Part shown: piece after piece, positions 51,981-60,907 of the stretch | How the letters are laid out: the number at the start of each line of letters is the position of its first letter | Numbering within the stretch: position 1 is the first letter of the stretch | DNA from: CAYXTC01 sp964479375 | GTDB lineage: Bacteria; Patescibacteriota; Minisyncoccia; Minisyncoccales; GWA2-38-27 | DNA: 64,000 nt | Direction: 5' to 3' | Assembly (NCBI GenBank): GCA_964479375.1 | Contig: CAYZKD010000002.1 | Location: 1 to 64,000 of the forward strand | Notes under the pieces: generated by a model | Told to the model about the DNA's origin: nothing | Database searches by the model: none | Seen by the model: the letters and a program-made list of their open reading frames with translations, nothing else | Translations under genes and position numbers: made by a program

Positions 51981-52189
51981 GGAATGATGTTAAAATTTAT
52001 TAATATTTCCAGTATAATCTTTAATCAGAAGGAGGTCAATTGCTAACAGAAAACAACAACCCTTTAACATCTTTTCCCCATCTTTTCAACAATTAACGCT
52101 TGTTCTCTCTTATTTCTTTTTTGTTTGACACGCCGAATAAAGAGGTATTAAATGAAGTATTGGGAGGTTAATTATAAATCCATTTCTCT
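51981..52189. promoter_or_regulatory. Divergent rpmH/dnaA control region
   Basis: Contains TATAAT at 52013-52018 with a weak -35, a perfect AAGGAGGT at 52029-52036 before a 18-codon TTG frame, and TTGACA at about 52123 with a TTAAAT box 17 bp on. TTTTCCCCA (52072-52080) and TTTTCAACA (52084-52092) each differ by one base from a DnaA box, so dnaA may regulate itself. Confidence 0.5.
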
Positions 52190-52193
52190 ATGA
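52152..52193 (+). CDS. Possible dnaA leader peptide, 13 codons
   Basis: ATG 52152 preceded by AGAGG with good spacing encodes MKYWEVNYKSISL. Its stop overlaps the dnaA start as ATGA. The only other ribosome-like site for dnaA, GGGAGG, is 23 bases from its ATG, so coupling through this leader is plausible. If transcription starts from the TTGACA box near 52123 the leader start would be lost. Confidence 0.35.
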   Translation: MKYWEVNYKSISL

Positions 52194-53554
52194 ACACCCA
52201 AGAAACTTGGCAAGCAGTTCTTGCCCAAATTCAACTAGATATTACTTCTACCAGTTATTCTACGTGGTTCAAGAATACTTCTCTGAAGGATGTCAAAAAA
52301 GGCAAGGCTGTAGTATCTGTTCCTAATTCTTTTGTGAAAGAATGGTTAGCAAATAAATACCATAGAAAAATCTTTAAAATACTATATAATCTAGACAGCA
52401 ATATTAAAAAAGTAGAATATGCAGTAGCGGAGAAAAGAAAAAGGGAGGAACAGCCCCAGATAGAGCAGAACGTACTGCCAAGAGAAGAAGAGTCTCAGCT
52501 GGGATTCCGCGCTTTCCAAGTTAATAAAGACACTAATTTAAATCCTAAATATACTTTTGACTCTTTCGTGGTAGGCCCCTTTAACGAGCTTCCCCATGCT
52601 GCGACTCAAGTAGTAGCAGAAAAGCCGGGCTCTGTTTATAATCCTCTTTTTCTTTACGGAGGAGTAGGCCTGGGAAAAACCCACCTCCTCCAGGCCACGG
52701 GAAATAAGATCAACCAGTGCTTTCCAAAGAAAAAGATAAAATATATCTCCTCGGAAAAGTTCACCAGCGAAGTAATCGGCGCCATTAAAAACCAAAAGGC
52801 AGACCTCTTCAAGGCCAAGTACCGGGCTTTCGATGTTTTAATAATAGATGATGTACAATTTTTGGCCGGGAAAGAAAAGACTCAGGAAGAGTTTTTCCAT
52901 ATCTTTAATATTTTGTACGAAAAAAATAAGCAGATAATAATTTCCTCGGACAGGCCCCCAAAATCCATCCACTCTTTGGCAGAAAGGCTAAGATCGCGCT
53001 TCGAAGGAGGGATGATAGCAGATATAAGCGCCCCAGACTATGAAACCAGGGTGGCGATTTTAGAAGCCAAGGCCCAAGAAAGAAACCAGGCCTTTCCTAA
53101 AGAAATTTATGAGTATATTGCCTCTGTGATCCAGAGGAATATAAGGGAGTTGGAGGGAGCGCTAAACCGCCTCATTATCTACCAAAAAATAAACGCCAAA
53201 AAGCCTGACTTAGAGGTGACTAAAAATTTGCTCAAAAACCTAATTTTCTCCCCCACCCAAGTAGCCACCCCTAAAAAAATTATCCAAGAAGTAGCAGGCT
53301 TTTATGACTTAAAGGAAGGGGATTTGCTGACAAGCTCAAGAAAAAAGGAAATCGTAAAACCGCGGCAGGTGGCTATGTATTTATTAAGAAAAGAGTTAAA
53401 TAGTTCCTTTCCTTTCATCGGCAGAAGGTTCAGCGGAAAAGACCATACAACAGCGATCCATTCCTATAAAAAAATTGCAAGAGATCTGGAAGACAATAAA
53501 AATTTAGAGGAAGAAATATCTTTGATAAAAGAGAGGGTTTTTAATAGCAGTTAA
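52190..53554 (+). CDS. dnaA: Chromosomal replication initiator DnaA
   Basis: 454 residues. Domain I at the N-terminus (WQAVLAQIQLDITSTSYSTW), ATPase with YGGVGLGKTHLLQATGN and VLIIDDVQFLAGKEKTQEEF, then LAERLRSRFEGGMIADI. The C-terminal DNA-binding signature is GRRFSGKDHTTAIHSYKKI. Opens the origin. Divergent from rpmH, followed by the likely oriC and dnaN. Confidence 0.98.
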   Translation: MNTQETWQAVLAQIQLDITSTSYSTWFKNTSLKDVKKGKAVVSVPNSFVKEWLANKYHRKIFKILYNLDSNIKKVEYAVAEKRKREEQPQIEQNVLPREEESQLGFRAFQVNKDTNLNPKYTFDSFVVGPFNELPHAATQVVAEKPGSVYNPLFLYGGVGLGKTHLLQATGNKINQCFPKKKIKYISSEKFTSEVIGAIKNQKADLFKAKYRAFDVLIIDDVQFLAGKEKTQEEFFHIFNILYEKNKQIIISSDRPPKSIHSLAERLRSRFEGGMIADISAPDYETRVAILEAKAQERNQAFPKEIYEYIASVIQRNIRELEGALNRLIIYQKINAKKPDLEVTKNLLKNLIFSPTQVATPKKIIQEVAGFYDLKEGDLLTSSRKKEIVKPRQVAMYLLRKELNSSFPFIGRRFSGKDHTTAIHSYKKIARDLEDNKNLEEEISLIKERVFNSS

Positions 53555-53760
53555 ATATATGTGGAAAAGAAGAGGGAATTTATCGGGAAAAGGAGGGGAT
53601 AAAAACAAGGAGCGAGCAAATATCAAAGATTTTCTCTGTTTATTAACATATTAATCCACTATTAAATAATAAAAAAGAGACCGTTATTCCAACTCAAAAT
53701 CGCTACTTATCCCCAGAATCCCCGCCCACTAATAATAGTAATAAAAATATAATAATTATT
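53555..53760. other. Probable replication origin (oriC)
   Basis: 206 bp between dnaA and dnaN without a gene. It has a perfect TTWTNCACA-type DnaA box at 53560-53568 (minus strand TTTTCCACA), a one-mismatch box TTATCCCCA at 53707-53715, and a very AT-rich stretch at 53728-53760 that could unwind. Location fits bacteria with dnaA-dnaN origins. A GC-skew plot over the full contig would confirm it. Confidence 0.6.
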
Positions 53761-54894
53761 ATGAAACTATCAATACCCCAAGAAAAACTTAAAAAAGGTT
53801 TGGCCGTTGTTGAAAGAATAGCCTCTAAGTCCTTGACTCTGCCCATTTTAAATAATGTGTTGCTTTCTGTAGAAAAAAACCTTTTAAATATAGCGGCCAC
53901 CGATCTGGAAATCGGAATTCGGTGGTGGGGGCTGGCTAAGGCAGAAAAACAGGGGAAAATAACAGTTCCATCTAATATTTTGTCCAGTTTTGTGGGATTA
54001 CTTCCTAACCAAAAGATAAATTTAGACGAAAAAGAGAACGTTTTGTCGGTAAGTTGCGGAGACAGGAAAACCCAAATCAAAGGATTGCCTGCTGACGATT
54101 TCCCTATAATTCCCAGAATAGGGGAAGGAGAGACGGTTTCTTTAGACGCGCCGGCTTTCTGTGCTAGCTTGTCACAGGTTGCAGATATTGTTTCTTATTC
54201 TACGAGCCGGCCGGAAATATCCGGAGTATTTTTAAGTTTTCAAAAAGATCTTTTAACCATGGCCGCCACAGACAGTTTTCGTTTGGCAGAAAAAAAGGTC
54301 TCTCTTAAAAAGAATAAAACTCCCCTAAAAAGAGAATATTCTTTGATTGTTCCTCAAAAAACCGCCAAAGAAATAATTAATATCTTCGGGGAGGAAGAAA
54401 AAACAATTAAAGTTTATTTCTCTCCCAACCAAGTAATGTTTGAATCTCTAATGGAGGAAACCGACCATCCCCGGATCCAGGTTATTTCCAGGCTGATGGA
54501 GGGAGAATACCCCAGTTACCAGGAAATTATTCCGGAAAGCTACAAGACACAGGCCGTTTTAAACAAAACAGAGTTTCTTAACCAAATAAAAGCCGCCAGC
54601 CTTTTTAGCGGCAAAACAAACGAGATCAACGTTAAGACTGATTCTAAAAAGGAAAAGATTAGGATTGTCAGCCAGAGCTCTGAAATAGGAGAATATAATT
54701 CTGAAATTAAGGCAGAAATAAAAGGAAAAGCAGTAGATGTTGCCTTTAACCATAAATTTTTATTGGACGGCTTGGCCAAAATTAAAAGCTCTGAAATAAT
54801 TTTTGAATTCAACGAGGACTCAGGTCCCGGCGTAATAAAGCCCGTAGGAGACAATACTTATATATATGTAGTAATGCCCATCAAGGCAAGTTAA
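53761..54894 (+). CDS. dnaN: DNA polymerase III beta sliding clamp
   Basis: 377 residues. MKLSIPQEKLKKGLAVVERI, TLPILNNVLLSVEKNLLNIA, LPADDFPIIPRI, EISGVFLSFQKDLLTMAATD and SRLMEGEYPSYQEIIP are beta-clamp signatures; the C-terminus ends YVVMPIKAS. Forms the ring that holds polymerase III on DNA. Own terminator downstream. Confidence 0.97.
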   Translation: MKLSIPQEKLKKGLAVVERIASKSLTLPILNNVLLSVEKNLLNIAATDLEIGIRWWGLAKAEKQGKITVPSNILSSFVGLLPNQKINLDEKENVLSVSCGDRKTQIKGLPADDFPIIPRIGEGETVSLDAPAFCASLSQVADIVSYSTSRPEISGVFLSFQKDLLTMAATDSFRLAEKKVSLKKNKTPLKREYSLIVPQKTAKEIINIFGEEEKTIKVYFSPNQVMFESLMEETDHPRIQVISRLMEGEYPSYQEIIPESYKTQAVLNKTEFLNQIKAASLFSGKTNEINVKTDSKKEKIRIVSQSSEIGEYNSEIKAEIKGKAVDVAFNHKFLLDGLAKIKSSEIIFEFNEDSGPGVIKPVGDNTYIYVVMPIKAS

Positions 54895-54916
54895 AAACCC
54901 AAAAATGTTTTTTGTT

Positions 54917-54940
54917 AAAACCCCTTTATTAAGGGGTTTT
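54917..54940 (+). terminator. Terminator of dnaN
   Basis: 10-bp perfect stem AAAACCCCTT/AAGGGGTTTT with loop TATT and a T-run. Confidence 0.92.
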
Positions 54941-54947
54941 TCTGTTA

Positions 54948-55082
54948 TAAATAATCCAAATGTCGCCTCTAATAGTTGAGCAAGATGTCTCTTAGAAGAG
55001 CAAGTCAGAGGTAGGTTAATTGTTAATTACCTGTTTTTAATAATGTGGGAAGAAATGTGGGAGGCCCGTCCTCCCACATTTT
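54948..55082 (+). repeat. 135-bp dispersed repeat, copy B
   Basis: About 92% identical to copy A at 36914-37048, gap-free. The terminal hairpin 55056-55078 ends three to seven bases before the -35 box of the SPFH gene. The upstream edge abuts the dnaN terminator. Confidence 0.8.
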
Positions 55083-55084
55083 TC

Positions 55085-55113
55085 TTGACAAAAATATGTT
55101 TGTGTAATATAAT
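55085..55113 (+). promoter_or_regulatory. Perfect consensus sigma-70 promoter of the SPFH gene
   Basis: TTGACA, 17-bp spacer, TATAAT. The leader then has an 8-bp hairpin (55121-55139, CCAAGAAA/TTTCTTGG) and AAAGGA before the ATG at 55171. Confidence 0.9.
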
Positions 55114-55170
55114 AAAGGTACCAAGAAATGGTTTCTTGGATAGAACCTTGACAAAAGAAAGGACAGAAAA

Positions 55171-56487
55171 ATGAGACGCGGATGGATTTTGACAATCTCT
55201 CTTGCCCTAGAGGCATCTTTGATCGGATTGACTTTCTGGATTCTCTTTCCCCTCACCGTGATCGGAGGGGCTATAGCAGCAGTGTTCTCTTTCGCGGTGG
55301 CCCCCTTTTTGTTAGTCTACTTTTGGTGGGCTCCGAACAACCTTTTTTTTACTTTTGTGCGGGAGGGGACGGTAAAAATTATTGTCAAAGCTCATCAATT
55401 TCACAGGGCCCTAATTCAGTTTAAGGGATATACCCTTGATGATCCCGGAACAACGGTTAATGTGGTACCTGCCGGGAAATGGCTTGATGGAGAGACCCTG
55501 GAAGAGTTAGAGGTAGTAGGGTCCCCCATTGACGAAGATAAAGGAATCTTGAAAATAAGAAAGAAATTTCATTTGCAAAGAAAAAAAAGAGTGGTAGAAA
55601 AAACAATGGAAAAAACAGTAAGAGGCGCTAAAAGGTTTAAAGAAAGACGACACCTTCTTGGTGGGTTGAGATTCTACGGATTCCCTTTGCCTTGGCCCAT
55701 TACCGACGTGTTTACCTATGAGTTCCAATGGACCGGAGTAAAAGAGAACGGCGAACTTGAACCCCATCCTCAAGAAACCCTCGATTATATTATGGTGAAA
55801 GACGATGTCTATGGTTGTAAAATTGAGCGAGCCGAAGATAAGGAGTTGATGCCCCTAGACGTTGAATTAATCTTAACGGCAAGAATTATTAACCCTTATA
55901 AGGCTCTGTTCGCCGTAGAGAATTGGTTTGAGACGCTTATCAACCGAACCAGACCTTTTGTACGAGATTTTATTACTACGGGAACCTACGAAGAGTTTAC
56001 CAGTAAGCCAACCAGGATAGAGGTTGGGGTTTTCTCTCGCTTAAGAGAAGAAGGAATCTTGGATGAGCTTCAAAATCGTTACGGAATAGAACTAAGAAGA
56101 ATTGAGGTTAACGACATTAATCCCGTTGAGCAGTTCCGAGAAGCTACTATGCAGCAAGTTCTTGCTCGGAGAGAAAGGGAGCAGATTTTGACTCGAGCCG
56201 ACGCAGAAAGACAGCGGCTGGAAACCGTTGCCAGGGGGGAGAGCCAGAGGATCCAAAGGATCTATGGACAAGTCCGGCGATTCGGAGATCTTGGAAAATT
56301 GGTGCGAACTCTTGAAGCATTAGAAAAATCTCCTGAGCAAGGAGCAAAGTGGGTTATCCCAATTCCCGGAATGACCAATCTTCTTTCTTCGCTCTTCCCG
56401 GGGAAGGATATTTCCTCGCTTTCTCCAGAAGATATAAGAGATCTTCGGGAGCTTGTTGAAGCGGCTCGCCGAGATCGTGAGGGATAA
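55171..56487 (+). CDS. SPFH/Band 7 family membrane protein
   Basis: 438 residues. Two N-terminal membrane segments (about 5-60) precede an SPFH domain (about 70-330) with FFTFVREGTVKIIVKAHQF at its start and LQNRYGIELRRIEVNDINP at its end; a helical tail with REATMQQVLARREREQI and ARGESQRIQRIY follows, typical of flotillin/prohibitin relatives. An insert of about 60 basic residues (RKKFHLQRKKRVVEKTMEK) interrupts the domain. Probably scaffolds membrane microdomains. Monocistronic with strong expression signals. Confidence 0.88.
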   Translation: MRRGWILTISLALEASLIGLTFWILFPLTVIGGAIAAVFSFAVAPFLLVYFWWAPNNLFFTFVREGTVKIIVKAHQFHRALIQFKGYTLDDPGTTVNVVPAGKWLDGETLEELEVVGSPIDEDKGILKIRKKFHLQRKKRVVEKTMEKTVRGAKRFKERRHLLGGLRFYGFPLPWPITDVFTYEFQWTGVKENGELEPHPQETLDYIMVKDDVYGCKIERAEDKELMPLDVELILTARIINPYKALFAVENWFETLINRTRPFVRDFITTGTYEEFTSKPTRIEVGVFSRLREEGILDELQNRYGIELRRIEVNDINPVEQFREATMQQVLARREREQILTRADAERQRLETVARGESQRIQRIYGQVRRFGDLGKLVRTLEALEKSPEQGAKWVIPIPGMTNLLSSLFPGKDISSLSPEDIRDLRELVEAARRDREG

Positions 56488-56515
56488 AACTTTCTAAATT
56501 TAAATAAAAGGAAGC

Positions 56516-56545
56516 CAATAAACTGACTTCCTTTTTTTATTTCTC
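56516..56545. terminator. Bidirectional terminator between SPFH and VirB6-like genes
   Basis: AAAAGGAAG/CTTCCTTTT stem with a 12-nt loop and T-run on the plus strand; the minus strand continues in T after the stem. It touches the stop of the VirB6-like gene. Confidence 0.75.
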
Positions 56546-58809
56546 TAACTTCTTTTTGACGTCCCGGCGGGCGGGCTCGGGGGTCTCTTGGACACCCCGC
56601 TGGGGCGTTTTCTCTCCTTCTTTTGCCTCCTTCTCTCCTCCTTTTGCCTCTTTTTTTTCTCCTTTGCGGTCTCTTCTTCCGCTTCCTCCTCCTGCCCCTC
56701 TTTTGCCCCTCTCGCTTCTTTTGCCTTTTCAATTTCGAACTTAGCGCCAGGCGTCAACTGGATTCCCGCGGCTTCTCCGGGCGTGCTAGAGGTCTCTCCT
56801 CCTCCTGTTTTTGTATCCCAAGGGGCCTGCCAGCCTGTTTGTTCCATCCTTTTGTCGTCTAAGGCCTTGAAATAACGCGGATCGGCCCCTTTATTTCCTC
56901 TTTTAAGGTATTCCTTATAGGCGTCTTGCTTTTCTTGGTTGTTTTTGTCAAAGAGATCTTCCGCGTGCTTTGTTAAGAAATTATTATAAGCCCGGCCCAT
57001 CCCCTCATGAGCTGCATCTTGCCCTCCTTTGACCTCATCGTTTATCTTAAGCCATCTATTCCTGTCAAATTTTTGCATAGCCGCCTCTGCTACTGCCGGG
57101 TCTTTCAGGGCGCCAGGATCCCAATTTTTAATATGCTGGGCTCTGGCCTCGTTAACTGCTTTTCTGATTGCGTCTTCTTTTGTGTTTATCCCCTTCTCTG
57201 GATTCTTTTTATATCCTCCGATACCGTGGGCGAACGCAATTTCAGCAAAACGGGGGTCGCCTCTAGTAATAGCATTAAGCTCGCCTCCGTTTTTAGCAAC
57301 CCTTAGCAAAGAGGCGGTCCCTTTGCGGAATTTTTCATTTTTGAATAATTCAGCAGTGTCTCCGGCTTTATATCTTTCTTGGGCGACCCTGAGCCAATCA
57401 TCGGCGTCTCCCCGGTTTACAGCAGTGAGCAATCCGGCTGTGGCCCTTTCTTTGGTAAAGGGTCTTCCTGTCTTAAACTTTCCGGGGACGGAGGCCTTGG
57501 CTATGTTTTCTGTAGACATATAATCCATTCCTTTTTGCTCTTCTTGAAGGCTTGGCTTTGTTTCAGCCACCCTTCTAAGATCCTCTGGTATGGCATGTCT
57601 TAAGAAAGGAACCTTTTGGGCCCCACTTACTATTCCCCCTGCTACTTTCCTCGTCGCTCTGTTATGCACAAGCCTTCTTTTAATCCCCCCTCCTACTTTC
57701 TTGCCTGCGGCCCTTGCCCCTCTTTTTCCTAATCCTTTCCCCATGTTGATTATAGAGGAAGCTCCTATCGCAGACGTTTGAAGTCCGAAGACTAGGCCTA
57801 TGCCGAGAAAAACGATAGGAACTGCATGTATCATCATAGCTGCGCCCAGTGTGCTTCCCGGATTGCTGAGATAGTTAATTCCCGTTTCAGCAAACTTTTC
57901 TGCGAGATAAAGAAAAAAACCGCATGTTATTCCGACGATTGACCATTGGAGAAATTGTTTTATCCAAAAATCCCAAAAACTACGAGTTGTGGGGAGAACG
58001 TAAGAAGCGAAAGCGATAGGAGACAAAATAACCAGTATCCAAATTACTATATACCGCGCCAAAAAGAGGGCAGCGAAGATCATATAAACGAGAGCAGATA
58101 TAATATAAACTGTGCCCAACGTCGCCATTTTCATTACTGCATTGACCAACTTCTCTCTGTCTTTGAAATTTCCCCAAACCTCCTTCTTTAAATCATTAAA
58201 AGTACTTTCGGTTCTCGAAAAAAAGTTTTCTCCCGGGGACATGCCCTGAATGAAAAAATTCATTACAATATTAGAAGCGTCTACTATCAGACCGCATATA
58301 ACGGGAGCGAAGTTTACTAAAAGAGCGACAATGACAAAAGTGACTAAAAGTTTTTTAGTTTGGTACCCCGCCAAATTGAGGATGGTAGCCATAGCGATAA
58401 ATACAAGCACCAAAATAAGGACCATATTGACAAAGCCCTGAGTGATTTGCAAGCCGAGACCGATCATGGGATTTGTGGCGGGGTTAGTGTATCCTACGTT
58501 TCCAATAAAATCAGGGCTTAGGATCCATTTAAGTATAGCCATGGCGAGATCTGCCGAGAGAAAGGCAAGCACTCCAAAAAACCAGAAGGCGGTTCCGAGA
58601 AGGGAAAGACCGAGGCTCAGAAGCCCCTCTATGGCAGAAGTGAAAGTAGAGGCGGCGGTTTCCTTTACCCTTCCCTCCAGGTCCCACCAGGCAGCAGCGT
58701 GCGCTTCGTCAACAGGGAAAAGAGCGATAAAGGAGACGACAATTATTAGAATAAAGAAGCCCTTGTTTCTATAAATAAAAGAAAAGAGTTTTTTTGTTTT
58801 TCCTTTCAT
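56545..58809 (-). CDS. VirB6/TrbL-like polytopic membrane protein with long cytosolic tail
   Basis: 754 residues. Signal-like N-terminus (GFFILIIVVSFIALFPVDEA) then about seven membrane segments to residue 350 (for example LIVLVLVFIAMATILNL-type and YIVIWILVILSPIAFASYVL), with the LILSPIAF-like hallmark of VirB6/TrbL. The remaining 400 residues are soluble, rich in charged helices, and end in a Lys/Arg/Glu tract and PPSPPAGTSKRS. Probably the inner-membrane channel partner of the VirB4 cluster at 40-50 kb. The strand is opposite and the locus separate. Confidence 0.83.
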   Translation of the reverse strand: MKGKTKKLFSFIYRNKGFFILIIVVSFIALFPVDEAHAAAWWDLEGRVKETAASTFTSAIEGLLSLGLSLLGTAFWFFGVLAFLSADLAMAILKWILSPDFIGNVGYTNPATNPMIGLGLQITQGFVNMVLILVLVFIAMATILNLAGYQTKKLLVTFVIVALLVNFAPVICGLIVDASNIVMNFFIQGMSPGENFFSRTESTFNDLKKEVWGNFKDREKLVNAVMKMATLGTVYIISALVYMIFAALFLARYIVIWILVILSPIAFASYVLPTTRSFWDFWIKQFLQWSIVGITCGFFLYLAEKFAETGINYLSNPGSTLGAAMMIHAVPIVFLGIGLVFGLQTSAIGASSIINMGKGLGKRGARAAGKKVGGGIKRRLVHNRATRKVAGGIVSGAQKVPFLRHAIPEDLRRVAETKPSLQEEQKGMDYMSTENIAKASVPGKFKTGRPFTKERATAGLLTAVNRGDADDWLRVAQERYKAGDTAELFKNEKFRKGTASLLRVAKNGGELNAITRGDPRFAEIAFAHGIGGYKKNPEKGINTKEDAIRKAVNEARAQHIKNWDPGALKDPAVAEAAMQKFDRNRWLKINDEVKGGQDAAHEGMGRAYNNFLTKHAEDLFDKNNQEKQDAYKEYLKRGNKGADPRYFKALDDKRMEQTGWQAPWDTKTGGGETSSTPGEAAGIQLTPGAKFEIEKAKEARGAKEGQEEEAEEETAKEKKKRQKEERRRQKKERKRPSGVSKRPPSPPAGTSKRS

Positions 58810-58845
58810 TAAACTATTATAACTAACAAAAAAAGAAAATAAAAG

Positions 58846-59655
58846 TTAATATGTTTTAGCCAGTCTTGCCCAGTCTCTAATAGACAGGCCCTCTGCTCTT
58901 TTAGAAAAGGAAATGTCGCTTTTCTCGAGCCAGCGCCTTGCATGATCTTTTTCTAATTTTAACTCTTTTGCCAGATTGTTGGCAAGTTGTTTTCTCGGCT
59001 GGGAAAAGCCAGCTTTTGCTACGCGGAAAAACTTGTCATTAAATCCTGGGCTTCCCCTTTGTTTGTCCGGTTTTATTTTTAAGATAGCGGTGTCTATTTT
59101 AGGTTGGGGCAAAAAAGAGGATTTTTTTACATAGGATATTATTTTAGGAGAGGCATAGAATTGGACAGAAACCGCTAAAAGGTTCATTTTGGGGGGCTTG
59201 GCGCATATTCTCCGGGCTAATTCCTTTTGGACAAGAAGGGTCATGTCTTGCGGCTTGTTTCTGCTTTCTAAAAATTTCCTTATTGCGGGGTTGGCAAGAC
59301 AAAACGGCAGGTTGCCCACTGCTTTGTATCTCTTAAGATTCTGCAAATTAAAAGAAAGGATGTCGCCGTGATAAATCTGGAGATTTTTGAGACCCTCTAT
59401 CTTCTTTTGGAGAAAAGTTACCATTTTAGGATCTTTTTCCACAGCAACCACTTTTTTGGCTTTTTCGCAAAGGGAGCGGGTTAGGGCTCCGGCTCCCGGT
59501 CCTATCTCCAAAACAGTGTCTTTTAAAGAAACTTCTGCGGCGGTTATTATTTTAGATACGGCTTTTTTATCTATTAGAAAATACTGCCCTAGTTTTTTAG
59601 AGGGCCCGGAGTTCCCGAGAGCTTCTTTTGCTTGTCTTTTCAAATCGGAGGCCAT
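58846..59655 (-). CDS. rsmA: 16S rRNA dimethyladenosine transferase
   Basis: 269 residues. KKLGQYFLIDKKAVSKIITA, VLEIGPGAGALTRSL (SAM motif I) and KAVGNLPFCLANPAIRKFL (catalytic NLPF where NLPY is usual) identify RsmA/KsgA, which dimethylates two adenines near the 16S 3' end. The C-terminal domain has RVAKAGFSQPRKQLANNL. It diverges from the M23 peptidase gene. Confidence 0.95.
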   Translation of the reverse strand: MASDLKRQAKEALGNSGPSKKLGQYFLIDKKAVSKIITAAEVSLKDTVLEIGPGAGALTRSLCEKAKKVVAVEKDPKMVTFLQKKIEGLKNLQIYHGDILSFNLQNLKRYKAVGNLPFCLANPAIRKFLESRNKPQDMTLLVQKELARRICAKPPKMNLLAVSVQFYASPKIISYVKKSSFLPQPKIDTAILKIKPDKQRGSPGFNDKFFRVAKAGFSQPRKQLANNLAKELKLEKDHARRWLEKSDISFSKRAEGLSIRDWARLAKTY

Positions 59656-59749
59656 TGTATTATCTTACCTTGTTTTTAAAGAAAGTATTGTGGAAAAGGA
59701 CGCTTGACTTGTTTTGTAATAAGAATATCATAGAAAAATAGTAGAAACT

Positions 59750-60862
59750 ATGATTGACGAGAAGCCTTCGAGTATATACAAGAAGATTTCTATAAAGATA
59801 GGAGGATTTTTAAAGAAAAAGATTTTAAAACATAAACTCTTTTTCGCCCTGCCTACCCTGATAGCGCTTTTGATATTCAGCGCTTTTGTTTTTGGCTTTA
59901 GCTCCAGCCTAAAGCCTCTTTTATTAAAGAACTGTCTTTTGCTGTCTGTTGCTTCAGCAGAGAAAGCAGTATTCACTAAGGGAGATGTCTTTTTAAAACC
60001 CACCCGCAATTTTTTGACAGGATCTGCCCAAATGACTTTTGTGGAGCAGAGCGCTGTAAAAGGCATGATTCCGCCTGCTATGGCTGACAGCCAAACATTG
60101 GCTACTAAAACAACACAGGATAAGCCGGAAAGAGGCAAAATAATCGAATATACGGTAGAAGAAGGAGAAAACATCTCTGCTATTGCAGAAGAGTTTGGGG
60201 TTTCTACGAATACTATTTTATGGGCAAACGATATCAGCCGCAATTCAACGATAAGGCCCGGGCAGGAAATAATTATTCTCCCCACATCGGGTGTCCTCCA
60301 TTTGGTTGAGAAAGGGGACACCATAGGCAGTGTTGCAGAAAAATACGAAGTATCTTCTGGAGAGATTGTTTCTTATAATGAACTTGAAAACGAAAATGAC
60401 ATTTTTGTTGGAGATGTTTTATTGGTACCGGGAGGAAAGATGCCAAAAAAGCCTGTTCAAATTAATTCCACCCCGATAGCAGACTCTTATTTCATCTTCC
60501 CGACCGAGGGGAAGATTAGCCAAGGAGCTCATGGCGCCTTTGGCAATGCTGTGGATATAGCCAATTCATGCGGCAAGCCGGTAGTGGCTGCGGCCTCGGG
60601 CGTAGTGCAGAGAGCGGGGTATATAAGCATTGGAGGCAACAGGGTGACAGTTTTACACTCAAACGGCGTGGTAAGTTATTACGGCCACCTTTCCGTTATA
60701 ACAGTAGTTCCCAACCAGAGAGTAAGTGCGGGGGATGTTGTCGGGTACATTGGAAACTCCGGATATGCTATAGGGAGAACGGGTTGCCACCTCCATTTTG
60801 AAGTCAGAGGAGCCAGAAACTTTCTTCTTTCCTATCCTCTGGGAAGCCATGTGAGTTGGTAA
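59750..60862 (+). CDS. LysM-domain M23 peptidase (murein hydrolase)
   Basis: 370 residues. Basic N-terminus, a membrane anchor (about 35-55), two LysM domains (EYTVEEGENISAIAEEFGVS; HLVEKGDTIGSVAEKYEVS) that bind peptidoglycan, then an M23 domain (about 245-370) with GAHGAFGNAVDIA and GCHLHFEVRG zinc ligands plus YYGHL. Likely cuts or remodels the cell wall outside the membrane. Monocistronic with a terminator downstream. Confidence 0.92.
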   Translation: MIDEKPSSIYKKISIKIGGFLKKKILKHKLFFALPTLIALLIFSAFVFGFSSSLKPLLLKNCLLLSVASAEKAVFTKGDVFLKPTRNFLTGSAQMTFVEQSAVKGMIPPAMADSQTLATKTTQDKPERGKIIEYTVEEGENISAIAEEFGVSTNTILWANDISRNSTIRPGQEIIILPTSGVLHLVEKGDTIGSVAEKYEVSSGEIVSYNELENENDIFVGDVLLVPGGKMPKKPVQINSTPIADSYFIFPTEGKISQGAHGAFGNAVDIANSCGKPVVAAASGVVQRAGYISIGGNRVTVLHSNGVVSYYGHLSVITVVPNQRVSAGDVVGYIGNSGYAIGRTGCHLHFEVRGARNFLLSYPLGSHVSW

Positions 60863-60889
60863 AAAAATATACTCTTTTTTAATAAAAAC

Positions 60890-60907
60890 GCTCTCATTTC
60901 TGAGAGC
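60890..60907. terminator. Bidirectional terminator
   Basis: GCTCTCA/TGAGAGC stem with loop TTTC and T-runs on both strands, between the convergent M23 and DksA-like genes; it overlaps the DksA-like stop codon. Confidence 0.9.
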
